This document shows, piece after piece, positions 1 to 6,050 of a stretch of 8,229 nucleotides of DNA (the first letter of the stretch is position 1; each line of letters begins with the position of its first letter). The notes under the pieces were generated by a model. That model saw only the letters and a program-made list of their open reading frames with translations. It made no database searches and was not told where the DNA came from. Source of the stretch: an uncultured Clostridia bacterium (GTDB lineage Bacteria > Bacillota_A > Clostridia > Christensenellales > Aristaeellaceae); assembly GCA_945871545.1 (NCBI GenBank), contig CAMBWJ010000066.1, positions 1 to 8,229 of the forward strand, read 5' to 3'. Both the position numbers and the translations under genes were made by a program.

Positions 1-465
1 AAGGCGGCCGAAGTGTTCGCGGATGGTCAGGAAGTCCGCAAGAATCTGGGTGGGATGGAATTCGTACCACAGGCCGTTCCACACCGGCACGCCGGCGTGC
101 TTCGCCAGCGTCTCCACGATCTCCTGGCCGAAGCCGCGGTACTCGATGCCGTCGTACATGCGGCCCAGCACCCGCGCGGTGTCGGCGATGGATTCCTTCT
201 TGCCGATCTGGGAGCCGGAGGGGTCGAGATAGGTCACGCCCATGCCTAGATCGTAGGCCGCGACCTCGAAGCTGCAGCGGGTGCGGGTGCTGGTCTTTTC
301 AAAGATCAGCGCAACGTTCTTGCCGCGCAGCGCGTCGTGGGCGATGTTCGCCTTCTTCTTTTGCTTGAGCTCCGCCGCCAGATCGATCAGCGCGCCGATC
401 TCCTGGGGCGTCAGGTCCAACAGCTTCAGGAAGCTCTTTCCCGCCAGGGACTTGGTGTTCGCCAT
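1..465 (-). CDS. argF: Ornithine carbamoyltransferase, N-terminal part (cut by window edge)
   Basis: Catalyses carbamoyl phosphate + ornithine to citrulline in the cytoplasm, a step of arginine synthesis. 155 codons are visible against a usual length of about 310-335, so the C-terminal ornithine-binding domain lies outside the window. The visible part is the carbamoyl-phosphate domain. The phosphate-binding STRTR motif is at residues 59-63, a [20 protein letters not shown] block at about 81-100, and the HPTQ motif at 137-140 followed by ILADFLTI. The ATG at 465-463 is preceded by a GGGGG ribosome site (479-475) at 9 nt. The residues just before HPTQ read NGLWYEF where NGLTNEF or NGLTDEF is usual. 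The biosynthetic (argF) and catabolic (arcB) forms cannot be told apart from this half. The family call is firm; the symbol is less so. Confidence 0.95.
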   Translation of the reverse strand, partial: MANTKSLAGKSFLKLLDLTPQEIGALIDLAAELKQKKKANIAHDALRGKNVALIFEKTSTRTRCSFEVAAYDLGMGVTYLDPSGSQIGKKESIADTARVLGRMYDGIEYRGFGQEIVETLAKHAGVPVWNGLWYEFHPTQILADFLTIREHFGRL

Positions 466-474
466 GCATTTCAA

Positions 475-479
475 CCCCC
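475..479 (-). promoter_or_regulatory. Ribosome binding site of argF
   Basis: Read on the minus strand this is GGGGG, followed by a 9-nt spacer and the ATG at 465. It supports that start over the nearby out-of-frame ATG at 469-467. Confidence 0.6.
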
Positions 480-496
480 AAAACACAGTTTGAACT

Positions 497-526
497 ATTA
501 TAAAGCCTTCCGCGCCCCGCGTGCAA
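497..526 (-). promoter_or_regulatory. Probable sigma-A promoter of argF
   Basis: On the minus strand a perfect -10 TATAAT (502-497) lies 18 nt downstream of a weak -35 TTGCAC (526-521). Transcription would begin near 490 and give a leader of about 25 nt before the ATG at 465. The -10 is convincing and the -35 is only a 3/6 match. I found no convincing full ARG box next to it. Confidence 0.6.
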
Positions 527-631
527 TGCAATGCAGGTAAAATTATACGTACATGATGCATAAATTGTGGGCGAATTCCTGTACGCAGGTATAAAAATTC
601 GAGAATATGCGGAAAATTACATAAATATGCA

Positions 632-660
632 TTGACAGCACGGCCATGAAGTGCTATTCT
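632..660 (+). promoter_or_regulatory. Sigma-A promoter with extended -10, substrate-binding protein gene
   Basis: A consensus -35 TTGACA (632-637) is followed by a 17-nt spacer and the -10 TATTCT (655-660), which is preceded by TGC (652-654), an extended -10. The predicted start is near 667, giving a leader of about 67 nt. The -35 overlaps the second ATGCAT palindrome (627-632), so a repressor bound there would block the polymerase. Confidence 0.75.
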
Positions 661-733
661 GTGTCCAATCCATCCGGCGCGGAGCGCAGGGGGGACAACG
701 GGAAAAACAAGGGAAAGAAAGAGGGTCAAACAT

Positions 734-1480
734 ATGAAAAAGACGATTGCGATGCTGCTGGTTTGCGTGCTGATGCTGATGGGCTGCGCGCTGGCGGAAA
801 AGCTGACGATGGGTTCCAGCTGCGACTTCCCGCCCTATGAGTACTACGACGACGAGACCGGCGAGATCGTGGGCATCGACGTGGAGATCGCATGTGCGGT
901 TGCCGAGAAGCTGGGCTGCGAACTGGAGATTCAGGACATGCAGTTCGATTCCATCATCGCAGCCGTGTGCTCCGGAAAGGTGGACTTCGGCATGTCCGGC
1001 TTCACCGTCACCGAGGAGCGCAAGCAGAACGTGGATTTCTCCACGCCCTACACCACCGCGAAGCAGTCCGTTCTGGTTCCTGCCGAGACCAGCATCACCT
1101 CCGTGGACGACCTGTTCAACGCGGAGAACGAGTTCAAGATCGGCGTGCAGATCGGCACCACCGGCGACCTGTACATCACCGGCGACGTGGAGGACAACGG
1201 CCTGAAGCACAGCGTGGAGCGCTACAACAAGTACGGCGACGCGGTCATGGCGCTGCTGTCCGGCAAGATCGACTGCATGATCGTGGACGATCAGGTTGCC
1301 GTCAGCTTCGCCGCAGCGAACGAGGGTCTGGCGCTGCTGGACACCGCCTATGCGCTGGAGGAGTACGCCATCTGCTTCGCCAAGGAGAGCCCGCTGTACG
1401 ATTCCTTCAATGCCGCGCTGGAGGAGCTTCTGGCGGACGGCACCGTGCAGAGCATCATCGACAAGTACATTGCCGCCTGA
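734..1480 (+). CDS. Polar amino-acid ABC transporter substrate-binding protein
   Basis: A 248-residue periplasmic-type binding protein (SBP_bac_3 / family 3) that would capture an amino acid outside the membrane and deliver it to an ABC permease. It opens with a signal peptide (KK, then a hydrophobic stretch to residue 21). Both a poor lipobox (LMGC, Cys18) and a signal peptidase I site (ALA before Glu22) are possible. The ligand-site pattern of the family is present: DFPPYEYYD (31-39), GFTVTEER with the carboxylate-binding Arg96, GTTGD (141-145) and VDD (184-186). An AAAGAGGG ribosome site (718-725) precedes the ATG. No permease or ATPase gene is adjacent, so it is an orphan component or works with genes elsewhere. 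It holds seven cysteines including Cys18, which is unusual for an exported protein. The substrate is not determinable; arginine or ornithine is a guess from the argF neighbour. Confidence 0.93.
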   Translation: MKKTIAMLLVCVLMLMGCALAEKLTMGSSCDFPPYEYYDDETGEIVGIDVEIACAVAEKLGCELEIQDMQFDSIIAAVCSGKVDFGMSGFTVTEERKQNVDFSTPYTTAKQSVLVPAETSITSVDDLFNAENEFKIGVQIGTTGDLYITGDVEDNGLKHSVERYNKYGDAVMALLSGKIDCMIVDDQVAVSFAAANEGLALLDTAYALEEYAICFAKESPLYDSFNAALEELLADGTVQSIIDKYIAA

Positions 1481-1495
1481 TAATACCTTTGAATT

Positions 1496-1531
1496 GGCCC
1501 TGGATGCAAAACGTATCCGGGGCCTTTGTGT
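1496..1531 (+). terminator. Intrinsic terminator after the binding-protein gene
   Basis: A 10-bp stem, GGCCCTGGAT (1496-1505) with ATCCGGGGCC (1515-1524), contains one G-U pair and a 9-nt loop. It is followed by TTTGTGT. The T-run is short, so release may be incomplete. It starts 15 nt after the stop codon. Confidence 0.7.
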
Positions 1532-1608
1532 GCGCACATGGCGCTGCGTCTGTTTGATATATTTGGCCAAAACAAATAAAAATATGAAAAATATCAACCA
1601 ATAGTTGC

Positions 1609-1637
1609 TTGCAAAGTTTGTTCGATGATGCTAGCAT
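1609..1637 (+). promoter_or_regulatory. Probable promoter of the phospholipid operon
   Basis: TTGCAA (1609-1614), a 17-nt spacer and TAGCAT (1632-1637) preceded by TGC (1629-1631) form an extended -10 promoter with a start near 1644. The -10 lies inside a perfect 10-bp palindrome ATGCTAGCAT (1628-1637). Upstream, three A-tracts begin at 1569, 1578 and 1587, about one helical turn apart, which suggests an UP element or bent DNA. Confidence 0.6.
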
Positions 1638-1676
1638 AAAAATATATGTTGTGTGTTATCGGTGCGGCGTGTGCCG

Positions 1677-1685
1677 GAGGGGAGG
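1677..1685 (+). promoter_or_regulatory. Ribosome binding site that decides a TTG start
   Basis: GAGGGGAGG lies 6 nt before the TTG at 1692. The in-frame GTG at 1653 has no ribosome site and would sit about 9 nt after the predicted transcription start, so the TTG is preferred. Confidence 0.55.
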
Positions 1686-1691
1686 TTGGAA

Positions 1692-2396
1692 TTGCGCAGG
1701 AAGATACAAAAGAAAGGGATTCAACAGGCGCTCGAGCGGATTGTGCCCTCCTATGCGCGCATACCGCTTGTGCTTCTGGTCATAATAAACCTGCTTGTCT
1801 ACGAGGGCACGCAGTTTCTGATGATGCATGCGAAGCACTGGGATCTGGCGCTGCCGCTGGACGCGCGCATCCCCTTCCGCCCGGCGTGGATCGTGATTTA
1901 CATTCTGGCCTACCTGCAATGGGCCGTGGGCTTCATTGTGATCGCCCGGGAGAGCCGGGCACGCTGCTACCGGGTGTTCACGGGCGAACTCATCGCCAAG
2001 TTCATTTGCGGACTGTTCTTCATCCTGCTGCCCACGCGGATTGACCGGCCTGTGGTGGAGGGCAGCGGCTTCATCGCCTGGCTGATGCGGCTGGTCTATG
2101 CGGGGGATCTGCCCGGCAACCTGTTTCCCTCGATTCACTGCCTGGAGAGCTGGATCTGCTTCCGGGGCGCAATCGGTATGAAGCGCGTGCCGCGCTGGTA
2201 CGCGCCGGCGATGCTGGTGCTGACACTGCTGGTGTTTGCGAGCACCCTGCTGGTGAAGCAGCACGTGCTGGTGGACATCCCTGCGGGCGTGCTGGTGGCC
2301 GAAGTGGGACTGCTGCTGTCGAATAAGCTCCGCGCAGGCAGGCTGCTGGACCGGCTGGAGGCCGCGCGGCTGCGGAGAAGAGGAGGGGAGGCGTGA
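1692..2396 (+). CDS. PAP2 / Aur1-like integral membrane phosphatase or phosphotransferase
   Basis: A roughly 234-residue membrane protein with about five or six hydrophobic segments (near 24-45, 66-84, 100-114, 126-137, 170-188 and 192-208). It carries the two histidine motifs of the PAP2 superfamily: FPSIH (His149) and STLLVKQHVLVD (184-195, His191 as likely nucleophile, Asp195). The first motif is reduced to PTRIDRP (114-120) without the usual lysine, and the third starts ST where SR is usual. This pattern resembles the inositol-phosphorylceramide-synthase (Aur1)-like branch more than classic phosphatidate phosphatases. The TTG start is chosen from the ribosome site; an alternative GTG at 1653 adds 13 residues. 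It overlaps the next gene by 4 nt. As first gene of a phosphatidylethanolamine operon it probably acts on a phospholipid or prenyl-phosphate head group. Whether it hydrolyses or transfers is open. Confidence 0.85.
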   Translation: MRRKIQKKGIQQALERIVPSYARIPLVLLVIINLLVYEGTQFLMMHAKHWDLALPLDARIPFRPAWIVIYILAYLQWAVGFIVIARESRARCYRVFTGELIAKFICGLFFILLPTRIDRPVVEGSGFIAWLMRLVYAGDLPGNLFPSIHCLESWICFRGAIGMKRVPRWYAPAMLVLTLLVFASTLLVKQHVLVDIPAGVLVAEVGLLLSNKLRAGRLLDRLEAARLRRRGGEA

Positions 2397-3475
2397 GTCA
2401 GATGGAACGATCGGATCGCGCCCGGACGCAGTCGGGCGGATTGAACGCGAAGCGGGAGGCGCTGTGGTCGCTGCTGTTTGTGCTGATTGCGGCGTGCACC
2501 GTCTGGGCGGTCTCCTCGCAGTCGAAGGACTTCTCCCTCGGCGGCTTTCTGGAATTCTTGCAGGGCGCGTCCATGCCCTGGCTGGTGCTGGCCTTTGTGT
2601 GCATGCTGCTCTCGGTTTGGTCCGAGGGAATGGCCCTCCTGCAGATCTGCAGGGGCTTCGGCCACAGAAAGCGCGCTTCGAACGGCTTCATCTACGCATC
2701 GGCGGACGTCTACTTCTCCGCCATCACGCCCTCGGCCACCGGCGGTCAGCCCGCCAGCGCCTTCTTCATGATGCGCGACGGCATCCCCGGGCCGGTGTCC
2801 ACGGTGGCGCTGCTGCTGAACCTGATCATGTACACGCTGTCCATCGTGGTCATCGGCATCCTGTGCTTTCTGTTCCGGCCGGGGGTCTACCGCATGTTCA
2901 GCCCGCTGGCAAGGCTGATGATCCTGGTCGGCAGCGCGGTGCAGTGCGGTCTGGTGCTGCTGCTGTTGCTGCTTTTGAAGAAGGAGAAGCTGCTGCACCG
3001 GGCCTGCGACGCGGTGCTGCGGGGATTGGCAAAGCTGCGTCTGCTGCGCAGACTGGAAAAGAAGCGGGAGCGCCTGCGGACGGCCATCGACGACTACCGA
3101 CGGAACGTACAGCTGGCGGCGGGCCAGGGAGGCATGCTCTGGCGCACCTTCGCGCTGAACCTGATGCAGCGCATGCTGCTGATCGCCGTGACCATGTGCG
3201 CGTTCCGTGCTGCGGGCGGCGCTGCGGAGCAGATGCTGGACGCCTGGGCGGTGCAGGGGTTTTCGGTGCTGGGCTACAGCTTCGTGCCCATACCGGGCGC
3301 GATGGGCGTGGCCGATCTGATGCTGATGGACGGCTTCGGCCAGATGATGGCGCAGGAGAGCGCGGTCAATCTGGAGCTGCTGAGCCGGTCGATCTCGTTT
3401 TACAGCTGCATCCTGATCTGTGGTGCGGCGGTTCTGGTGAAATACTTGATGCAAAAAGTGAGGAAGCAAGCATAG
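2393..3475 (+). CDS. Flippase-like membrane protein, lysylphosphatidylglycerol-synthase TM domain family
   Basis: A 360-residue polytopic membrane protein resembling the flippase half of MprF (the LPG_synthase_TM / UPF0104 family) but without the C-terminal aminoacyl-transferase domain. Two family signatures are present: SAITPSATGGQP (109-120) and PIPGAMGVAD (299-308, usually PTPGG.G..E). Hydrophobic segments lie near 24-41, 62-80, 135-161, 173-196, 252-272, 285-302 and 334-350. A strongly basic loop sits at about 196-240. The GTG start overlaps the previous stop as GTGA and has AGGAGG 6 nt upstream (2381-2386); an ATG at 2402 is a possible alternative. Its place directly before pssA and psd suggests that it moves phosphatidylserine, phosphatidylethanolamine or a product of the PAP2 enzyme across the membrane. 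That role is inferred from context. Confidence 0.88.
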   Translation: MSQMERSDRARTQSGGLNAKREALWSLLFVLIAACTVWAVSSQSKDFSLGGFLEFLQGASMPWLVLAFVCMLLSVWSEGMALLQICRGFGHRKRASNGFIYASADVYFSAITPSATGGQPASAFFMMRDGIPGPVSTVALLLNLIMYTLSIVVIGILCFLFRPGVYRMFSPLARLMILVGSAVQCGLVLLLLLLLKKEKLLHRACDAVLRGLAKLRLLRRLEKKRERLRTAIDDYRRNVQLAAGQGGMLWRTFALNLMQRMLLIAVTMCAFRAAGGAAEQMLDAWAVQGFSVLGYSFVPIPGAMGVADLMLMDGFGQMMAQESAVNLELLSRSISFYSCILICGAAVLVKYLMQKVRKQA

Positions 3476-4174
3476 ATGATCGGATACTACAATTACACGA
3501 TGATATTGACCTACCTCTCCCTGATCTTCTCCGGCGTGGGCATCTTCGCCTCGCTCAGCGGCGGCGGACACCCCTACATCGGGATCTTCGCGCTGCTGGC
3601 CAGCGGCCTGTGCGACGCCTTTGACGGCAGGGTTGCCCGCACCAAGAAGGACCGCAGCGAGCGGGAGTGCAGGTTCGGTGTGCAGGTGGATTCCCTCGCG
3701 GACGTGGTGGCCTTCGGCGTGCTGCCCGCCTGCATCGGCGTGGCGACGCTGCGCTGCTCGCCGCTGATGCAGGAGCTGTTTGCGGAGGGCGGACGCACCA
3801 TGGTGCTGATCGCCCGGGGACTGGCCTACGCCGTGCTCCTGCTTTACATGCTGGCCGCGCTGATTCGCCTGGCCTACTTCAACGTCACCGAGGAGGAGCG
3901 CCAGAAAACCGAGGGCGGCGTAAGGAAGTATTACACCGGCCTGCCCGTGACCTCTGCGGCGCTGATCTTCCCCACGGTGATGCTGCTTCAGTTCATCACG
4001 CCCATGGACATCACGCCCCTCTATCTGGGCGTGGCGGTGCTGACGGGCTTTGCCTTCCTCGCGAAGTTCCAGCTGCGCAAGCCGGGCATGCGGGGCGTGC
4101 TGATCATGGTGGCCATCGGCGCGGCGGAGTTCATCGCAATGATTATCCTCCGCTACTGCCTGCGGTTGCGCTGA
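3476..4174 (+). CDS. pssA: CDP-diacylglycerol-serine O-phosphatidyltransferase
   Basis: Makes phosphatidylserine from CDP-diacylglycerol and L-serine, releasing CMP, in the membrane. The 232-residue protein has the CDP-alcohol phosphatidyltransferase signature: DAFDGRVAR (Asp47, Asp50, Gly51, Arg55), then Gly68, Asp72 and Asp76 in GVQVDSLAD. The acidic residues hold the metal and the CDP moiety. The loop between Arg55 and Gly68 is 12 residues (TKKDRSERECRF) against about 8 in many relatives; I recall this longer form from clostridial PssA proteins. Membrane segments follow near 78-90, 109-132, 154-170, 180-195 and 210-228. The ATG directly follows the upstream TAG (TAGATG), with GTGAGGA (3458-3464) as a rather distant ribosome site, so translational coupling is likely. 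The immediately following psd supports serine rather than glycerol phosphate or inositol as acceptor. Confidence 0.93.
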   Translation: MIGYYNYTMILTYLSLIFSGVGIFASLSGGGHPYIGIFALLASGLCDAFDGRVARTKKDRSERECRFGVQVDSLADVVAFGVLPACIGVATLRCSPLMQELFAEGGRTMVLIARGLAYAVLLLYMLAALIRLAYFNVTEEERQKTEGGVRKYYTGLPVTSAALIFPTVMLLQFITPMDITPLYLGVAVLTGFAFLAKFQLRKPGMRGVLIMVAIGAAEFIAMIILRYCLRLR

Positions 4175-4176
4175 GC

Positions 4177-5058
4177 ATGGAGCAGCTGATACATAGCCGA
4201 ACGGCCTCGCCCCGGCCCCGGGACGGAGCCGCGCTGCGCTTCCTCTATCACACGCCGCTGGGACGGCTGCTGCTGAAGCCGCTGTGCGCGCGTCCGATCT
4301 CGCGTCTGTGCGGGCGCTTCCTGGATTCCCCGCTGTCAAAGCCGCTGATCCGGCCCTTCGTGCGCAGGAACGGCGTCCGACTGGAGGACTTCTTCTCGGA
4401 CAACTTTCGCTGCTTCAACGACTGCTTCAGCCGCAGAATCCGCCCGGAGCTTCGCCCGGTGGATCCTGCGCCGGACGCGCTGGTGGCCCCCTGCGACGGC
4501 CTGCTCAGCGTCTATCCCATTCAGAAAGACACGGTGATCCCCGCCAAGCAGAGCATGTACACGATCGATGACCTGCTGGGCGGCGATCCTGCGGCGGCAC
4601 GCTTCGATGGTGGCGTGTGCCTGGTATTCCGGCTGTGCGTGAACCACTACCACCGCTACTGCTATCCCGACGGCGGAAGGCTGCTGCGCAGCGCCTTCAT
4701 TCCCGGGGAGCTGCATACGGTGCGGCCCATCGCGCTGGAGCAGCTTCCTGTGTTCGTGCGCAACTGCCGGGAGTACGCGCTGCTTCAGACGGATCATCTG
4801 GGCACGGTGGCGCAGATCGAGGTGGGCGCGATGCTGGTGGGGAAAATCGCCAACCATCCCGCGCCGGAGCGCTTTGAGCGCGGCGATGAGAAGGGCATGT
4901 TCCTCTACGGTGGTTCCACGGTGATCCTGCTGATCGAGCCGGGAAGGATACATATTCCTGAAGAGGCCTTTGCGCTCTCTGCGGAGGAAAGAGAGATCCC
5001 CGTCTGCATGGGCGAACGCATCGCCGACCTCGCGGATGCTGTTGAAGGACCTGCATAA
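4177..5058 (+). CDS. psd: Phosphatidylserine decarboxylase proenzyme
   Basis: Converts phosphatidylserine to phosphatidylethanolamine with a self-made pyruvoyl group. The 293-residue proenzyme has the family features in order: an N-terminal region with DNFRCFNDCFSR (about 70-81), the PCDG motif with Asp107, NHYHRYCYPDGG (156-167, His159), GELHTVRPIA, EVGAMLVGKI, and the cleavage site GGST (245-248). Autocleavage between Gly246 and Ser247 would give a beta chain of 246 and an alpha chain of 47 residues starting with pyruvate. GGST replaces the LGST of proteobacterial enzymes, as is usual in Firmicutes. The second His of the common YHRxHxP motif is Cys here (Cys162). The ATG is 2 nt past the pssA stop and lacks a good ribosome site, so it is probably translated by coupling. 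The open frame extends upstream inside pssA, but that part has no homology character. Confidence 0.95.
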   Translation: MEQLIHSRTASPRPRDGAALRFLYHTPLGRLLLKPLCARPISRLCGRFLDSPLSKPLIRPFVRRNGVRLEDFFSDNFRCFNDCFSRRIRPELRPVDPAPDALVAPCDGLLSVYPIQKDTVIPAKQSMYTIDDLLGGDPAAARFDGGVCLVFRLCVNHYHRYCYPDGGRLLRSAFIPGELHTVRPIALEQLPVFVRNCREYALLQTDHLGTVAQIEVGAMLVGKIANHPAPERFERGDEKGMFLYGGSTVILLIEPGRIHIPEEAFALSAEEREIPVCMGERIADLADAVEGPA

Positions 5059-5070
5059 TCAAACGAAACG

Positions 5071-5113
5071 ACGCGCTGCGGTCGGACAAATCTGCCCGAT
5101 GCGGCGCGTTTGT
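5071..5113 (+). terminator. Intrinsic terminator of the phospholipid operon
   Basis: The arm ACGCGCTGCG.TCGG (5071-5085, Gly-rich strand with one bulged G at 5081) pairs with CCGATGCGGCGCGT (5096-5109). The stem is about 14 bp with two G-U pairs and a 10-nt loop. It is followed by TTTGTGC, where the T-run overlaps the stem end. It starts 12 nt after the psd stop. Confidence 0.7.
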
Positions 5114-5176
5114 GCTGGAATGTATGCTTTTGTGGAACTATGCAAGCTCAATATCCGTCCAATAGAAAATAGAAAT

Positions 5177-5184
5177 AGGGAGGA
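5177..5184 (+). promoter_or_regulatory. Ribosome binding site of the secreted-protein gene
   Basis: AGGGAGGA lies 6 nt before the ATG at 5191 and fixes that start. No convincing promoter was found between the terminator and this site. The best -10-like strings in 5110-5175 lack a partner at proper spacing. Confidence 0.65.
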
Positions 5185-5190
5185 ATTGGC

Positions 5191-6018
5191 ATGAAAAGGC
5201 TTCTATCATTTGTCCTGGCGATCCTGTTGTTGCTGGGATCGGCCTTTGCAATGACAGAGGAGGAGGCGAAAAGCCGTATTCTTGCGCTTGACGAAGATGC
5301 TTCGGAAGCGGCAGGCATAATTGCATATCCATCCAGTGATGCGGACGGCGCATTTGTTGTCGTAATGACGGCGCACAATTTGGATGCGACCACTGCGGGG
5401 AATTTCTGGTATGTGACGTCGGACGATGCGCTATTGCTCGGCAGCGGAACACAGAATCTGAATTGGGGTCTCATTGATTCCGAACCGCAGGTATTCTACA
5501 ATACCTATTACAAATCCGACGGAGAGCGAAGGACGCGCGCTTGTGTGTTGCTGGATGGGCGGGTGCGTGAGCTGGAAAACGTGGACGATTTGCAGTTCGT
5601 TCCCTTTGGCACAGGCTGTATTCCCGCCACCGTCAATGACATCGCAGCCGAGGACAACTACGCATTTCTTCGGCTGTGCCAATCCGACGACGGCACACCG
5701 TATCTTGCGCAGATTTGCGGCGTTGAAATTGACAGGGAGCGATTTCTTGAAGTGGAGGGCGCGAGGGAAGCGTTGAATACCGTGGAGTCCTCGGGCTATA
5801 CTGTGAATCAAATCCTATACTGGGGTTCCAATATCTATGCACTCAATTTCAGTAAAAACTCGAAAAACTCGAGAGTCAGAAACAATCACTGCTATCTGTA
5901 CTGGCAGGATGACCACCTTCGTTTGGAAGGCGGCTGGTTTGGAGACGACATCGGGCTTCATTCTGGCACGGCAAGCGTCCTCTCTGCGCTCGATGTTCCC
6001 GTAGTTCAGCTGAGTTGA
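5191..6018 (+). CDS. Secreted protein of unknown function
   Basis: A 275-residue protein that I do not recognise. It begins with a clear signal peptide (MKR, a leucine-rich core, GSAFA) with likely cleavage after Ala20. The mature part starts acidic (MTEEEAKSRILALDEDASEA) and has no further membrane segment, cell-wall anchor (LPXTG) or repeat domain. It is rich in aromatic residues, alternates like a beta-rich fold, and has five cysteines (118, 143, 163, 176, 234). A small in-frame duplication gives KNSKNS at 222-227. G+C in three lines I counted was about 38-50%, against about 55-67% in two lines of neighbouring genes, with more A/T-ending codons. It stands alone between two terminators. This suggests a separately acquired or fast-evolving accessory gene. 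The lack of a lipobox argues for release or loose wall association. Confidence 0.8.
   Translation: MKRLLSFVLAILLLLGSAFAMTEEEAKSRILALDEDASEAAGIIAYPSSDADGAFVVVMTAHNLDATTAGNFWYVTSDDALLLGSGTQNLNWGLIDSEPQVFYNTYYKSDGERRTRACVLLDGRVRELENVDDLQFVPFGTGCIPATVNDIAAEDNYAFLRLCQSDDGTPYLAQICGVEIDRERFLEVEGAREALNTVESSGYTVNQILYWGSNIYALNFSKNSKNSRVRNNHCYLYWQDDHLRLEGGWFGDDIGLHSGTASVLSALDVPVVQLS
5854..5871 (+). repeat. Two tandem copies of a 9-bp unit
   Basis: AAAAACTCG occurs twice head to tail (5854-5862 and 5863-5871) within the secreted-protein gene. The unit is a multiple of three, so it duplicates Lys-Asn-Ser without a frameshift. It is probably a slippage product. Confidence 0.8.
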
Positions 6019-6050
6019 ATGCGTGGCAAGGAGATATGCAGAGATACACG

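Larger units (their letters stand above)
466..733. other. Divergent intergenic control region
   Basis: These 268 bases separate argF (minus) from the binding-protein gene (plus) and hold a promoter for each. The part from about 540 to 632 is much more AT-rich than the genes. It contains two ATGCAT palindromes (556-561 and 627-632), a short inverted repeat ATTC-GA-GAAT (597-606), and the reiterated TGCAATGCAATGCA just upstream of the argF -35. These could be operators, but no known regulator can be named. From about 667 to 733 the leader is purine-rich, and I see no riboswitch fold in it. Confidence 0.5.

Noticed and set aside
588..606. Possible ARG box (ArgR operator)
   Set aside because: Only one half matches the consensus; the other half lacks the required TNAAT. 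Kept as a remark in the divergent-region entry only.
667..733. Possible riboswitch or attenuator in the binding-protein leader
   Set aside because: The leader is short and purine-rich, with only a tiny GCGC hairpin and no terminator or known aptamer pattern.
617..1597. Minus-strand open frame of about 326 codons opposite the binding-protein gene
   Set aside because: The opposite strand encodes a clear SBP family protein with signal peptide and ribosome site; the antisense product has no domain character and spans the terminator and promoter regions.
3667..4176. In-frame upstream extension of psd into pssA
   Set aside because: The extension is out-of-frame pssA sequence, rich in Arg, His and Gly. 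Psd homology starts only after the ATG at 4177, which matches the family length of about 290 residues.
2135..4339. Very long open frame on the minus strand (about 734 codons) opposite three lipid genes
   Set aside because: It is antisense to three convincing genes, its product is a His/Gln/Arg/Ala-rich low-complexity string, it has no ribosome site, and stop-free antisense frames are expected from GC-rich codon use.
5162..5176. Short AATAGAA repeats upstream of the secreted-protein gene
   Set aside because: Two imperfect 7-bp copies in AT-rich leader sequence are likely chance, and they do not form a CRISPR or iteron pattern.
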